A stretch of 64,000 nt of DNA, taken from NCBI GenBank assembly GCA_021780695.1, contig JAJXYD010000025.1:310001-374000 (forward strand), written 5' to 3'. This DNA is from Deltaproteobacteria bacterium (GTDB lineage Bacteria; Desulfobacterota; Syntrophobacteria; Syntrophobacterales; Syntrophobacteraceae). Of this stretch, positions 1-9,255 are shown piece after piece; the first letter of the stretch is position 1; every line of letters starts with the position of its first letter. A program made the translations under genes and the position numbers. The notes below the pieces were generated by a model. It was not told the DNA's origin, did not search any database, and saw nothing but the letters and a program-made list of their open reading frames with translations.

Positions 1-1095
1 ATGCGAAGCGCGATTATAAATTGCGACAATCACTCCGCCGACGGCACGCGGGAAGCTTTCTTCGCCACCCCGGGCAAGGCCGCCAAGCTCTATATCGCAA
101 CCGAACCCGGGGAGGGGGGAAAAGGCGCAAACATTCAAAACTTCTTTGAAATGGCCGCCCGCCTAAATCCCAAGGCATTGGTCGTCCTGGAAGCCGACAT
201 TAAAAATATTTCGCCCCTCTGGGTTCGAAACCTCGTAACCCCGATACTTAAGGGAGCCGGGTTTGTGTGCCCCCTCTATGAACGGCACAAGTATGAAACC
301 TTTCTTTCCAATTCCATTATTTACCCTCTGTTTCGATGCCTCTACGGCAGGCGGGTGCGCCAGTGCAATATCGGAGACTACGGCTTTGGCCCCCAAATGC
401 TTCAGATATACTTGAACACCCCTTTTCGAAACCGGCTGGTCGCTAACTCCGGCATCGACATCTGGATGGCCAATACGGCCCTGGTATCCCGGCTGCCGAT
501 CGTTCAGGCCATCATGGGAGCTCCCAAACTGCACCGGATAAGGGGCCGTTTTTCAGATCTCCCCGACCTGTTTGCCGAAGCGGTTGCAACCGTTTTCGAC
601 CTCATGGGGGCCTATGAGAACTATTGGCTTCGCGTCAAGTGGAGTAAGCCCACGGCCCTTTCGGGCACAGATCTCCAGGAAGTGGAAACTCCCTTTCCCC
701 CTGCCGATGTCAATCCGGAACTTTTGCACGAAAAATTCCTTGAAGATTTCGACAAATACTATCAATTATGGGAGCGGGTCTACGGTCCCATCACGGCCCG
801 AAAGCTCCAGGAAATAAGGTCCATAGGCTTCCAGCACTTTTCGTTTCCCACGCAAACCTGGATGAGCATCCTCTTCGACTCCGCGGTAGCCTACCGGGGG
901 ATGCCGGATGCCGATAGAACCGACCTGGTGAAGGGGCTGCTTCCCCTCTATATCGGTAAGGTTCTCTCCTATGTGAAGAAAACCTGGAGAATGTCGCTTC
1001 AGCAGGCCGAAGAGTTTATCGAAAACGAATGCATGATGTTTGAGGAAAATAAACCTTATATTGTGAAAATGTGGACAAAGGATGAGAGGAGCTGA
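1..1095 (+). CDS. Glycosyltransferase, GT2/glucosylglycerate-synthase-like, probably 5'-truncated by the window edge
   Basis: This looks like a nucleotide-sugar-dependent glycosyltransferase with a GT-A fold. The visible frame starts almost directly in the motif NCDNHSADGT (residues 7-16), which in this family follows 30-50 residues of N-terminal strand and P-loop-like sequence. The ATG at base 1 is therefore probably internal and the true start lies left of the window. An acidic segment, LEADIKN (about residues 62-68), sits where the metal-binding DxD is expected. Further conserved-looking blocks are NIGDYGFGP (about 122) and SGIDIWMA (about 149). The substrate cannot be read from the sequence; osmolyte synthases such as glucosylglycerate or mannosylglycerate synthase are the nearest families I recognise. 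A GAGGAG ribosome site overlapping its stop serves the next gene, so the two are probably co-transcribed. Confidence 0.6.
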   Translation: MRSAIINCDNHSADGTREAFFATPGKAAKLYIATEPGEGGKGANIQNFFEMAARLNPKALVVLEADIKNISPLWVRNLVTPILKGAGFVCPLYERHKYETFLSNSIIYPLFRCLYGRRVRQCNIGDYGFGPQMLQIYLNTPFRNRLVANSGIDIWMANTALVSRLPIVQAIMGAPKLHRIRGRFSDLPDLFAEAVATVFDLMGAYENYWLRVKWSKPTALSGTDLQEVETPFPPADVNPELLHEKFLEDFDKYYQLWERVYGPITARKLQEIRSIGFQHFSFPTQTWMSILFDSAVAYRGMPDADRTDLVKGLLPLYIGKVLSYVKKTWRMSLQQAEEFIENECMMFEENKPYIVKMWTKDERS

Positions 1096-1098
1096 GAA

Positions 1099-1464
1099 AT
1101 GTCGAAGATCCTTGTTGTCGATGATGAGGAACATATTAGGCTCCTGTATTCGGAGGAACTCAAGGAGGCTGGCTATGAAGTCATTACGGCGGAAAGCGGC
1201 TATAAGCTCCTTGAGAAAATTGAGCAGGAAAAGCCCGACCTTGTCGTATTGGATATAAAAATGGTTGACTACAACGGTCTGGATATCCTTCAGGACATCA
1301 GGAACCGCTTCTACGATCTGCCGGTCATTCTATCGACTGCCTATGACACTTTCAAAGAAGACATGAAGTCGATTGCCGCCGACTTTTACGTCGTTAAAAG
1401 TTTTGATTTGACGGAGTTGAAGAAAAAAATCGCAATGGCTCTGGAAACCAGGCTCCCCGATTAA
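1099..1464 (+). CDS. Single-domain response regulator (CheY-like receiver)
   Basis: The protein is 121 aa and consists only of a receiver domain. The acidic pocket is D8/D9, the phospho-acceptor is D52 (in VVLDIKM), the switch threonine is T80 and the conserved lysine is K100. The usual K-P after the lysine is K-S here (VVKSFD). There is no output domain, so it must act by protein contact or in a phosphorelay. No histidine kinase is visible nearby. The start lies 3 nt after the glycosyltransferase stop, with GAGGAG overlapping that stop, so translation is likely coupled. The role is unknown. Confidence 0.85.
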   Translation: MSKILVVDDEEHIRLLYSEELKEAGYEVITAESGYKLLEKIEQEKPDLVVLDIKMVDYNGLDILQDIRNRFYDLPVILSTAYDTFKEDMKSIAADFYVVKSFDLTELKKKIAMALETRLPD

Positions 1465-1599
1465 ACGGGTGCGGCCCCGCCGGATTTGCCGCCCGGGATC
1501 TTGTTTTTTCTCCCTGGCTAATCGCATGGGCTGTTTTTGATTAAAATATGAAAAGCCGTGGGCTCAGCCCGCGCTGCACCGGAAGGACCCCTTTTAACC

Positions 1600-3273
1600 A
1601 TGGCAATCGTTCGAAACCGTCTAAAGTCCATGATCGCCCGGGCCGCACACTCTCTTGACGGGTATCAGGATTTGGAGGCGGAACTGACCATAGAACTGGA
1701 CATACCTAAAAACTCCGGCCACGGCGATTATGCCACTAATTTCGCCTTCGCTCTGGCCAAACGGTTGAAGAAAAACCCACGGCAAATCGCCTCCGAACTT
1801 ATCGCCAACCTCGCCGACCCCGACGGTTTGCTCGAAAAGGTCGAAATAGCCGGGCCGGGTTTTGTAAACTTCTTTATAAACTCTTCGGCCTGGCATGAAA
1901 TAATCCGCGAGGTCCTAAACGATCCGCAAAACTACGGCAGGCTTGAAGCACAAGGTGATTTCCCGGTGCAAGTCGAGTTTGTTAGCGCCAACCCCACCGG
2001 ACCCCTCCATATCGGCCACGGCAGGGGCGCGGCCATAGGGGACGTGCTTGCCAATCTGCTCGAGGCCCGCGGCGCAAACGTTCAGCGCGAATACTACATC
2101 AACGACGCCGGAAACCAGATGGATACCCTGGGCCGAAGCCTCTACTATCGCTACCGGCAGGAGCTTGGCGCGGGTATCGAATTTCCCGACAACCACTATC
2201 GGGGTGGCTACATGCGGGAGCTTGCAAGGGAGTTCATCGGCCAAAGGGGCGAGACTTTCCGCGATACCTCCCTTGAAGAGGCCCTGCCCGTTTTTACCGA
2301 ATACGCCTCAAGGCGCATCTTCGAGGGTATAAAAGAGGACCTCGATGTATTCGGCGTTCGCTTCGACAACTGGTTTAGCGAAAGGCAACTCCACGAAAGG
2401 GATCTGGTTCGAAAGACGATCGACTACCTTCGAGAGCGCGGATTTATCTACGAAAACGAGGGGGCGCTCTGGTTTAAAAGCACGGCCTTCGGAGATGAAA
2501 AAGACCGGGTCGTGGTGCGGGCAAACGGAGTAAGCACCTATTTTGCCGCCGACCTGGCCTACCACCGCGATAAATTCGAACGGGGTCTTAAAACCGTAAT
2601 AGATATCTGGGGCGCCGATCATCATGGCTATGTCGACAGGATCCTTGCGGGCATCCAGGCGATGGGCAAAAACCGCGAGTCGGTAAGAGTCGTGCTCGTT
2701 CAGTTGGTTAACCTTCTGCGGGGCGGCCAGCCCGTTGCCATGAGCACGCGCGGAGGCGAGTTCGTGACTTTGCGCGAGGTCGTCGACGAGGTGGGAAAAG
2801 ACGCCACGCGCTTTATTTTTCTTACCCGCCGCACCGACAGCCCCCTCGATTTTGACCTCGAAGTGGCAAAAGCCCGCAGTAACGATAACCCGGTCTATTA
2901 TGTGCAGTATGCGCACGCCAGGCTTTGCAGGATCTTTGAAGTCGCCCGCGAGCGCGGATTTTCATTCGACTGGCGAAGCGCTTCCGCTCAAAGCCTGCAT
3001 CTATTGCAGGTGCGGGAGGAATTGCAGCTTATGAAGCTTCTCGGAGAATATCCCGAGGTGCTCGGAGAGTGCGCAAGATCGCTCGAACCACACTATATTC
3101 CCTATTATTTGCACCAGCTCGTATCGCTTTTCCACGGCTACTACCACGACAATCGCATCCTGGGAGACGACGACCGGCTCACCGAAGCCAGACTTTGTCT
3201 GGCCCTGGCCGTAAAGGAAGTCATAGCAAACGCGCTGGCGCTGCTGGGGGTATCCGCCCCCGAGAAGATGTAG
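1600..3273 (+). CDS. argS: Arginyl-tRNA synthetase
   Basis: Class I aminoacyl-tRNA synthetase charging tRNA-Arg, cytoplasmic, 557 aa, a normal length. The N-terminal Arg-tRNA-specific domain covers about residues 1-90. The HIGH signature appears as PTGPLHIGHGRGA (about residue 135). The KMSK loop is the relaxed form AMSTRGG, usual in bacterial ArgS. The DALR anticodon-binding domain begins near YVQYAHARL. I chose ATG 1600 over the in-frame codon at 1558 because the family starts with a sequence like MAIVRNRL and GGAAGGA lies upstream at 1581-1587. It is separated by 135 nt from the response regulator. Confidence 0.96.
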   Translation: MAIVRNRLKSMIARAAHSLDGYQDLEAELTIELDIPKNSGHGDYATNFAFALAKRLKKNPRQIASELIANLADPDGLLEKVEIAGPGFVNFFINSSAWHEIIREVLNDPQNYGRLEAQGDFPVQVEFVSANPTGPLHIGHGRGAAIGDVLANLLEARGANVQREYYINDAGNQMDTLGRSLYYRYRQELGAGIEFPDNHYRGGYMRELAREFIGQRGETFRDTSLEEALPVFTEYASRRIFEGIKEDLDVFGVRFDNWFSERQLHERDLVRKTIDYLRERGFIYENEGALWFKSTAFGDEKDRVVVRANGVSTYFAADLAYHRDKFERGLKTVIDIWGADHHGYVDRILAGIQAMGKNRESVRVVLVQLVNLLRGGQPVAMSTRGGEFVTLREVVDEVGKDATRFIFLTRRTDSPLDFDLEVAKARSNDNPVYYVQYAHARLCRIFEVARERGFSFDWRSASAQSLHLLQVREELQLMKLLGEYPEVLGECARSLEPHYIPYYLHQLVSLFHGYYHDNRILGDDDRLTEARLCLALAVKEVIANALALLGVSAPEKM

Positions 3274-3495
3274 CGGGGGGCCTGTGGCGCAAAGAGAACC
3301 ATAGAGACAACGTTTTGCCAGTTTTTTCCTGCTGTCGGATCATTTTGATCTCGGCCCGACGGCCGGACGCCCGCCGCAATGAGGAGTTTACTTACCGGGA
3401 ATGTGTAAGGTCAACGCCAACGCAACCGGGATGCCGGGAGCTCTCGGTCTTTTGGGCCCAAGGTTCCACTGCCCCGGATAGAGGGGACGGGACAA
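3274..3495. other. argS-SPOR gene spacer
   Basis: GC-rich spacer of 222 nt. It holds the ribosome site for the SPOR gene near its end. I see no convincing promoter or hairpin terminator. Confidence 0.4.
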
Positions 3496-4236
3496 ATGAT
3501 TCGTCCAAAGCTTGTCGTGGTAAATAATGATCGCGACGAACATGCCCGATCGTTTCAAAACGGCAAAGCGTTTAGCTTTGAGCTTAGCAAAAGCAGGCTG
3601 GTGGCCTATGCCGCGGCTCTTTTCCTCTCGCTTTGTTTCATGTTTACCTTGGGCGTTTTGGTGGGCAGAGGATATTCGGCGCTAAAGCAGGACGATTTTT
3701 CGATAAAGGCAAGATTTCTGCGCTTTTTGGGCCTGGAGAGCCCCTCCGAAGCCAAGTTCCCCAAGGCCTCGAAAACCTGGGAAGACCCCGCGAAAATGAT
3801 CCAGTCCCTGGATTACTACCAGGATTTGACCAACGCCAACCGCTCTCCTCTCCCGGCGGCTCCAAAGCCGGACGGCGGCTCTGTCTCCCTCCCCTCCCCT
3901 AAGCCCCTGAAAGAGGCAGAGACCAACGCCGTTCCAAAACAGCCAAGACCCTTAGCTCCCGCGTCGCAACCGGCACCCCCCTTGCCTGCCGCGCCCCCCG
4001 CCGGCCGCTACACGCTTCTCGTTGCCTCGCTTAAAGAAAGTGAGGCCAGGCCCCTGGTTGCCAGGCTCCAAAAGGATGGATATTCCCCTTTTGTCGAATC
4101 CCTCGATCTGGGCTCTACCAAATGGAGCCGCATTCTCCTTGGCTCTTTTGCAACCCGAAAGGCCGCCATAGATTTCGCCGACCGGTTTAACCGCAGGGAA
4201 AAAACCGAAGCCATGGTTATAAGCGGCTCCAAGTAA
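3496..4236 (+). CDS. SPOR-domain membrane protein (peptidoglycan-binding)
   Basis: This 246-aa protein has a short basic cytoplasmic N-terminus, one membrane span (about residues 34-55, ending LGVLVGRGY), a proline-rich linker (about 110-170) and a C-terminal SPOR domain (about 172-246, starting GRYTLLVASLKESEA). SPOR domains bind peptidoglycan stripped of stem peptides at division septa; that is family knowledge. A GAGGGGACGGG ribosome site precedes the ATG. It sits about 220 nt after argS, an arrangement I recall from other Desulfobacterota, and may share its transcript. A second SPOR protein with the same architecture lies at 58991-60049. Confidence 0.85.
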   Translation: MIRPKLVVVNNDRDEHARSFQNGKAFSFELSKSRLVAYAAALFLSLCFMFTLGVLVGRGYSALKQDDFSIKARFLRFLGLESPSEAKFPKASKTWEDPAKMIQSLDYYQDLTNANRSPLPAAPKPDGGSVSLPSPKPLKEAETNAVPKQPRPLAPASQPAPPLPAAPPAGRYTLLVASLKESEARPLVARLQKDGYSPFVESLDLGSTKWSRILLGSFATRKAAIDFADRFNRREKTEAMVISGSK

Positions 4237-4250
4237 TTTTTTCGCCCCCC

Positions 4251-4450
4251 TTGACTTAAGCTCTGTTTGTCCCACGCCAAGCCGCTAAAACCGGACCCGG
4301 GAAAAGTGCGATTTCGGACCGGTCTTCTATGGCTAATTCAAGCCCGGATCGCTCAGGTCAATCCGGACACGTTTCCTATTGTGTTTCTTTGATCTCTTTT
4401 TTCGCGCCTTCGCGTCTTCGCGTGAGCCTGAATCAACGACATTGCCCCCG
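4251..4450 (+). repeat. Dispersed intergenic repeat, copy 1 (about 190 bp)
   Basis: This segment, starting 15 nt after the SPOR gene stop, aligns over its whole length with 17257-17450 on the same strand. Shared blocks in order include CTGTTTGT, TCGGACCGGTCTTC versus TCGAACTGGTCTTC, GGCTAATTC, GCTCAGGT, TGTTTCTTT, and the near-identical TTTTTTCGCGCCTTCGCGTC. Divergence between blocks suggests an old pair. No open frame of note lies inside. It could be a non-autonomous mobile element or an exported repeat family; the TTCGCGCCTTCGCGTC tail is a string I recall from other bacterial intergenic regions. Confidence 0.8.
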
Positions 4451-4552
4451 ATTATTGCAATTGGGTCCTTATCTGCTTGAACCCAACCACGGTTTCACTG
4501 TATAAGGCATGAAGTCTTTTTTTAATCCGCGAATCTTACAGAGAAAAATCTA

Positions 4553-6277
4553 ATGTCATTTCGCTTCGGGTATGGATCGCGCCGGTCCAAAAGTGCTGGA
4601 TGTAGAATCGCTGTGGCGGCCGTGATGGTCGTTTTCTTTGGGCTCGCCTCCGGGATGCCCTCGGCTTTCGCCTATCCGTCAAACAACGTGCCCCTCGACA
4701 ACTGGGCCTACGAGGGCCTGGACAAGCTTGCGGGCTTTGGCCTCATCCGTTCCGACGTCTACGGAATGCGGCCCTATACGAGGCTTGAGGTGGCACGGCT
4801 GGTCGGAGAAGCACTCGATACCCAAAAGAAGGAAAAACTCAAACTCCCCTCGCTCATTCAATATTACCTGGATAAATTCACGGCCGAATATAAACAGGAA
4901 CTGGCCTACTATGGGCACGGCAAGGGCGAGCCGCCCGCCGAATTGAGCGTAAAGCCCCTCGATTCGGCCGCGGAAACTTACGTCAATTCCCAGGGAACCC
5001 CCCAGACTTTTCTAAACACCAATGGAGTGCACCAGTATCCCTACGGCAACGGCAGTTTAGTCGGCTATGAAGGCACGCCCCTTCTTCCAAACAACCAGGG
5101 AATCGTTTACGGAAAAGGAAGCAATTTAGCCTTTCAGTTCGCCTCCAGCTTCGAGGCCCTGGGGCTTTTTTCCGGCTACGTCGAACCGATTTTCCTCCTG
5201 CGCCAGAACAGCTCCGACGGGTTTGTTACCGGCGGTACCCCTTCGGTGGTCGGCTCTTACGGCACCTCCTACGTCGATCTTCTAGCGGGCTATTTGAAGT
5301 TTTCCCCCACCAACTCCTTCGAACTCGAAATCGGCCGCGATTCCCTCTGGTGGGGCCAGGGATATACCGGCAGCCTTGTCCTTACAGATAACGCCCCGCC
5401 CCTTGACATGATTAAGATCGCAAACCCGGTCCCAATGATTCTACCCTGGTATTTCAGCTACTTGGGTCCCTTTCAATACTCCTTGTTCTGTGCCCGCATG
5501 GATGCGGACCGCGATTTCCCCAACTCCCTCCTGGCCGGTGAGCGGGTCGATTTTAAACCCACTCCCAACTTGGAACTGGGAGCGTCCCAGACCGTTTTGT
5601 TTGGAGGTCAGGGCAGCCCTTCGCCAGAAACGGCTTTAAACTACTTCGAACTCATGTCCTTTTACAAATTGGGAGGCGCGGGATACCCGGAAAGCCACGA
5701 GGCCGCCTTCGATTTCCGCTACACCATGCCCGAACTGTGGGACTCCCAGCTCTACGGCGAATGGGGCGGCGCGGACACGGGATTTAAACCCAGCATCCGC
5801 GAGTTCCTTTTCCAGGACATAGGCTACATCCTCGGCCTCTATATGCCCAGGATAACCCCCGACGGCAAGTCCGACCTGAGACTCGAGTATACCGATGACG
5901 TCAACGAAGGGTTTCCCGGCACCAACGACCGCCTGTGGTATACCAACAGCATCTATGTCACCGGGTATACCTACAATGGTTTGCTTATGGGCGACCCGAT
6001 CGGGCCCGATGCCAGGCAGGGCTTTATTCGGACCACGCGTTATATCTATAACGACCTGAAGATAGGCGCGGATTTAACCTATACGCAAAGAGGGGCGAAC
6101 ATGGGCCGGTGTATATCGGGGGAACTGGCGATGGGCGCCGACGTTACCTATGACGTGACTTCGTCGGTAAGCACCATGATGCGCTACGCGTGGGGAGAGA
6201 TCCGTAACTTTGACCAGGAGTCCGGAGTTAACCAGCTGGACAACCTGTTCATGCTCCAGGTTAAGTACGATTATTAG
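4553..6277 (+). CDS. wzi: Capsule assembly Wzi-family outer-membrane protein
   Basis: This 574-aa protein has an N-terminal signal peptide ending around residue 40 (cleavage after SAFA). An alpha-helical, SLH-like start (NWAYEGLDKLAGFGL...) follows, and then a long region rich in aromatic alternation typical of an outer-membrane beta-barrel. It ends in a tyrosine-rich strand (QVKYDY), consistent with outer-membrane insertion. The EIGRDSLWWGQGYTG block (near residue 263) matches the Wzi/capsule assembly family. Wzi anchors surface polysaccharide to the outer membrane. It lies just before the minus-strand EPS locus and faces it, so it is transcribed separately; the repeat at 4251-4450 fills its upstream region. 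The ribosome site (AGAGAAAA) is modest. Confidence 0.85.
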   Translation: MSFRFGYGSRRSKSAGCRIAVAAVMVVFFGLASGMPSAFAYPSNNVPLDNWAYEGLDKLAGFGLIRSDVYGMRPYTRLEVARLVGEALDTQKKEKLKLPSLIQYYLDKFTAEYKQELAYYGHGKGEPPAELSVKPLDSAAETYVNSQGTPQTFLNTNGVHQYPYGNGSLVGYEGTPLLPNNQGIVYGKGSNLAFQFASSFEALGLFSGYVEPIFLLRQNSSDGFVTGGTPSVVGSYGTSYVDLLAGYLKFSPTNSFELEIGRDSLWWGQGYTGSLVLTDNAPPLDMIKIANPVPMILPWYFSYLGPFQYSLFCARMDADRDFPNSLLAGERVDFKPTPNLELGASQTVLFGGQGSPSPETALNYFELMSFYKLGGAGYPESHEAAFDFRYTMPELWDSQLYGEWGGADTGFKPSIREFLFQDIGYILGLYMPRITPDGKSDLRLEYTDDVNEGFPGTNDRLWYTNSIYVTGYTYNGLLMGDPIGPDARQGFIRTTRYIYNDLKIGADLTYTQRGANMGRCISGELAMGADVTYDVTSSVSTMMRYAWGEIRNFDQESGVNQLDNLFMLQVKYDY

Positions 6278-7521
6278 ATTGAGGAATGCGGGGCTTGGGA
6301 GTGTAGAACCGGTTCGACAAGCATGGAGGAGACCGGGCGAAGATCTTGTTCGAAGTATTTTTTATTTTTTCGAGCTGATGACTGTGGAGGGCTGCCGCCG
6401 GGGTTTAGGAAGCCTTACGGCCGCCTTTTGCACCCCCCCTTCGATCCATTTTTAAAATCCGCGCTCCGCAAAACCTGCAGGTCGCGGCGCTCCTGATTTT
6501 AATTTTTTTTGCCGCTTCTGGTTGCCGCTTCTGTTTGCCTTGCCGTTTTCCCATTCCGGTCGCCGTTTGATTGACTAAAACTTTTTCCCTATACCTGGGA
6601 GCCTGCTAATCGCTGCGACAATAAAAGATCTGCTCGCGGCATTTGCTTGGCGGAAAACTTTGATGGATGGCGGGGCATTGGATTACAATGGATTCGCGGG
6701 AGTTTGCGGTGATCCCAATTTAACCATGGTAGGGACTCACGAGGAAACCAAATTTGGTCCTTTCTGGAACGTTACCATAACGCCTTTATAAGAAAATATG
6801 ACGGCGTATTATTCTATGGGAACGCCACGCCTAACAGGTGGTTAGCCTATACCAGGGGAGCTTCCTCTTTGAATTTATGTACTGAAGGATTGAGTCCAGG
6901 GATTGCAACATCGACGCGATTCCAGACCTTATCGGACGCGACGACAATTTAGTGCCCAGGTTCAGAACAAAGCTGCTCGGGCTCGGTAACGCTTTCCTCG
7001 GGTGCGCCCACGGTTGGCCCTAACGGTTGCCTTACGGGTACGCAGACCGTCGTTTACACGGACCAGACAGCGGCTAACCCGGTCAAATGCACGCCCGGAA
7101 ACGTTAACAGCTCATGTACCAATATGGGTGCGCCTTACGGTTGCTGTACGGGAAGCGGAACGGGCCAGTGCGGAACGATCAGCGTTTCCGGTACGGGCTC
7201 CGACGTTATCAGTTGGGCACAGCAGTAAAAGAGGGACCGGCACGGTCGGGCCATAAAATCATGGGGCCTTGCGGCCCCACGGTGGAAACTGTCTTTCTAC
7301 ACGCTCCACTTCCTGCACGGACGCAGTGACGGCCCCGGCACCAACACAGGCGCCGCATCTCCCCCTCGATGGGGAGATAGCCGAACCTGCCGGTTTCCGA
7401 GACGGCGTTTGATTTTTCAGTTTTCATTTAGGCTGTGCCACTCTTGGCTTTTATCCCTGATCAGGCATAGTGGGGCTAATCGCTGATGAGCCAAACCGCC
7501 GCAGCCTTTGGTCCTGCCTTT
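6278..7521. other. Long gene-poor interval between wzi and the sugar transferase
   Basis: These 1.24 kb separate the convergent wzi and minus-strand EPS genes. Apart from the candidate remnant at 6713-7228 there is a strong 7-bp hairpin, TGGGGCC-TTGC-GGCCCCA, at 7262-7279 without a T-tract, and a short tandem TTGCCGCTTCTG near 6508-6535. No intact gene was found. Confidence 0.5.
6713..7228 (+). pseudogene. Possible remnant of a Cys-rich secreted protein gene
   Basis: One plus-strand frame stays open from 6713 to 7225 except for a single TAG at 6950-6952, and ends in TAA at 7226-7228. The second half (91 codons) reads as a coherent Gly/Thr/Ser/Cys-rich chain with eight Cys, including MGAPYGCCTGSG and ending SDVISWAQQ. 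The first half contains FIRKYDGVLFYGNATPNRW. No ATG with a ribosome site opens the frame. The reading is therefore either a decayed gene or a chance open frame in GC-rich DNA. No family is recognised. Confidence 0.35.
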
Positions 7522-8931
7522 TTAATACGCTCCCTTACCGGTAAAAATACACTTGGTGGTTTTAAGGATTATCTTTAAATCACCCCAGAAGGAACAGTTG
7601 AGAATGTACTCCTCGTCCATCCTGACACGCTCGTCGTAATCTTCAGTATCGCTTCTGCTGCTTGTCTGCCAGGGGCCGGTTATCCCGGGCTTTACGGAGC
7701 AATAGAGACCGGATGTCTCTTTGTAATAGTTGCATAGCTCCTTGTAGACGATCGGGCGGGCGCCGACAACGCTCATGTCCCCCTTGAGGACGTTTATGAA
7801 CTGAGGCAGTTCGTCCAGGCTGGTTTTTCTTAGAAACGACCCGATTTTTGTTACGCGGGGATCGTTTTTAAGCTTGAACGTCCTTTCCCACTCATCCCTT
7901 GCCTGCGGATCCCGTGCAAGAAGGGCGGCAAGTTTGCGGTCGGCATCGACGCACATCGTTCTAAATTTCAGGCATTTGAAGCGTCTGCCGGCCGATGTAA
8001 TGCGAGGGTGCCCGTAAAAGACCGGCCCGCCGTCGTGGAGCTTTACGAGAAGCGCTATGACTAGGGTGCAGGGCAGCGTTATCGCCAGTGCTCCAAGAGA
8101 AAAAAGGATATCGAAATACCGCTTGCCCCTCACCCTTGGATTAAAACTCAAAACAATATTATCGCCAAGCCTTTGCATCTCGGTGTTGAAGATTTTAAAG
8201 GTGTGCAGGTTGGGAACCAGGTGGATTTCGCAACCGAGCGTCCTGCATGTCTGAAGAATCTGGACCGCCTTGCTCTGCTCATCCAGTGACAGAGCAATGT
8301 AGACGAAATCAACGCTGTTTGCCGCAAGGTAGCCCGGAAGATCGGAAATTTTACCCAATATCGGGCGATTTTCCCTCTTGCCGTTTGATTTACGGCACTG
8401 GTCGTCGAAAAATCCCAAAATGCGTATTCCCAGCCATGGCGTGTTTTTTATAGTCTCGGCTATGTGTTTTCCATGGTCTCCGTGGCCGACGATGACACCG
8501 CTCTTTAGCTTCACGAACCCCGGGGCCATCGACCTGAAAACGCTCCGCGCAAGAATATGTCCGAGAATGAGCAGCAAAGGCGCCGACAGAAACCAGGAAT
8601 AGAGGGTCACTCTCGAAAAATCCCGGGATATCCCGAAGGAAAAAAGTGCGAAAACGACTACTGAAACTATTACCGCCCATGCTCTCATTATCAGGACGGC
8701 CTCTTTCAGTAAATCGTCGTTTCTCATGGACCGGTAGACTTCGTAGGAGTCGAATACAAAAACCGACACGCAAAATGAAGACGCCACGAGGATGGTATAG
8801 AATCGAGACCAGGCGACCCCGTATAACTCTATCGCCAAAATAAGCGCCGCGCTGGTAAGACCGGCGTCGAAAAAATACAGCAGCCTTTTAAGTGACGAGC
8901 TTCTTTCACGCATCCAGATTGGAGCATTCAT
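7522..8931 (-). CDS. Undecaprenyl-phosphate sugar phosphotransferase (WbaP/WcaJ type), EPS initiation
   Basis: Polyisoprenyl-phosphate hexose-1-phosphate transferase that loads the first sugar onto undecaprenyl phosphate at the inner membrane. From ATG 8931 it is 469 aa. There are about four N-terminal membrane helices, a central nucleotide-binding-like domain (SGVIVGHGDHGKHIAE), one more hydrophobic segment, and the C-terminal catalytic domain. That domain carries KRYFDILFS, FKCLKFRTM and the LDELPQFINVLKGDMSVVG signature of PF02397. A longer TTG-initiated form (8979) is possible, but ATG 8931 with AGAAGGG about 10 nt upstream is preferred. A good promoter lies at 9080-9108. The sugar specificity (galactose or glucose) is not resolvable here. 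Confidence 0.92.
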   Translation of the reverse strand: MNAPIWMRERSSSLKRLLYFFDAGLTSAALILAIELYGVAWSRFYTILVASSFCVSVFVFDSYEVYRSMRNDDLLKEAVLIMRAWAVIVSVVVFALFSFGISRDFSRVTLYSWFLSAPLLLILGHILARSVFRSMAPGFVKLKSGVIVGHGDHGKHIAETIKNTPWLGIRILGFFDDQCRKSNGKRENRPILGKISDLPGYLAANSVDFVYIALSLDEQSKAVQILQTCRTLGCEIHLVPNLHTFKIFNTEMQRLGDNIVLSFNPRVRGKRYFDILFSLGALAITLPCTLVIALLVKLHDGGPVFYGHPRITSAGRRFKCLKFRTMCVDADRKLAALLARDPQARDEWERTFKLKNDPRVTKIGSFLRKTSLDELPQFINVLKGDMSVVGARPIVYKELCNYYKETSGLYCSVKPGITGPWQTSSRSDTEDYDERVRMDEEYILNCSFWGDLKIILKTTKCIFTGKGAY

Positions 8932-9079
8932 AACCTTGCATCCCTTCTTCCTGCACCGTAAAAAGCCAATCCCGCTCAAATAGTTTCATTCGAAAACCGC
9001 AACCCCTAATTTAGGCGCGTAAGGCTCTCATAACCTCGATTTTAAAACACTGACAAGATAAAAAACACTCAATCCCAAC

Positions 9080-9108
9080 ATTATAAGCGAAAAAACGCAA
9101 CATTGCAA
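9080..9108 (-). promoter_or_regulatory. Sigma-70-like promoter for the sugar transferase gene
   Basis: On the minus strand TTGCAA (9103-9108) and a perfect TATAAT (9080-9085) are separated by 17 nt, in a very AT-rich 320-bp spacer. This predicts a leader of about 140 nt before ATG 8931. It fits the only gene downstream in that direction. Confidence 0.55.
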
Positions 9109-9255
9109 TTCGTTATTACTTAATAAAAGCTCACTACATTGTTTTTTTAAATTTTTGTAGCTATTCTAGATGGATAATGAAAATAACTCCTACTTTTGCC
9201 TTCATTAGGAATCGTTATTCGCCATTAAGCCCAGGTCCAAAATTCTATCGTCTGT

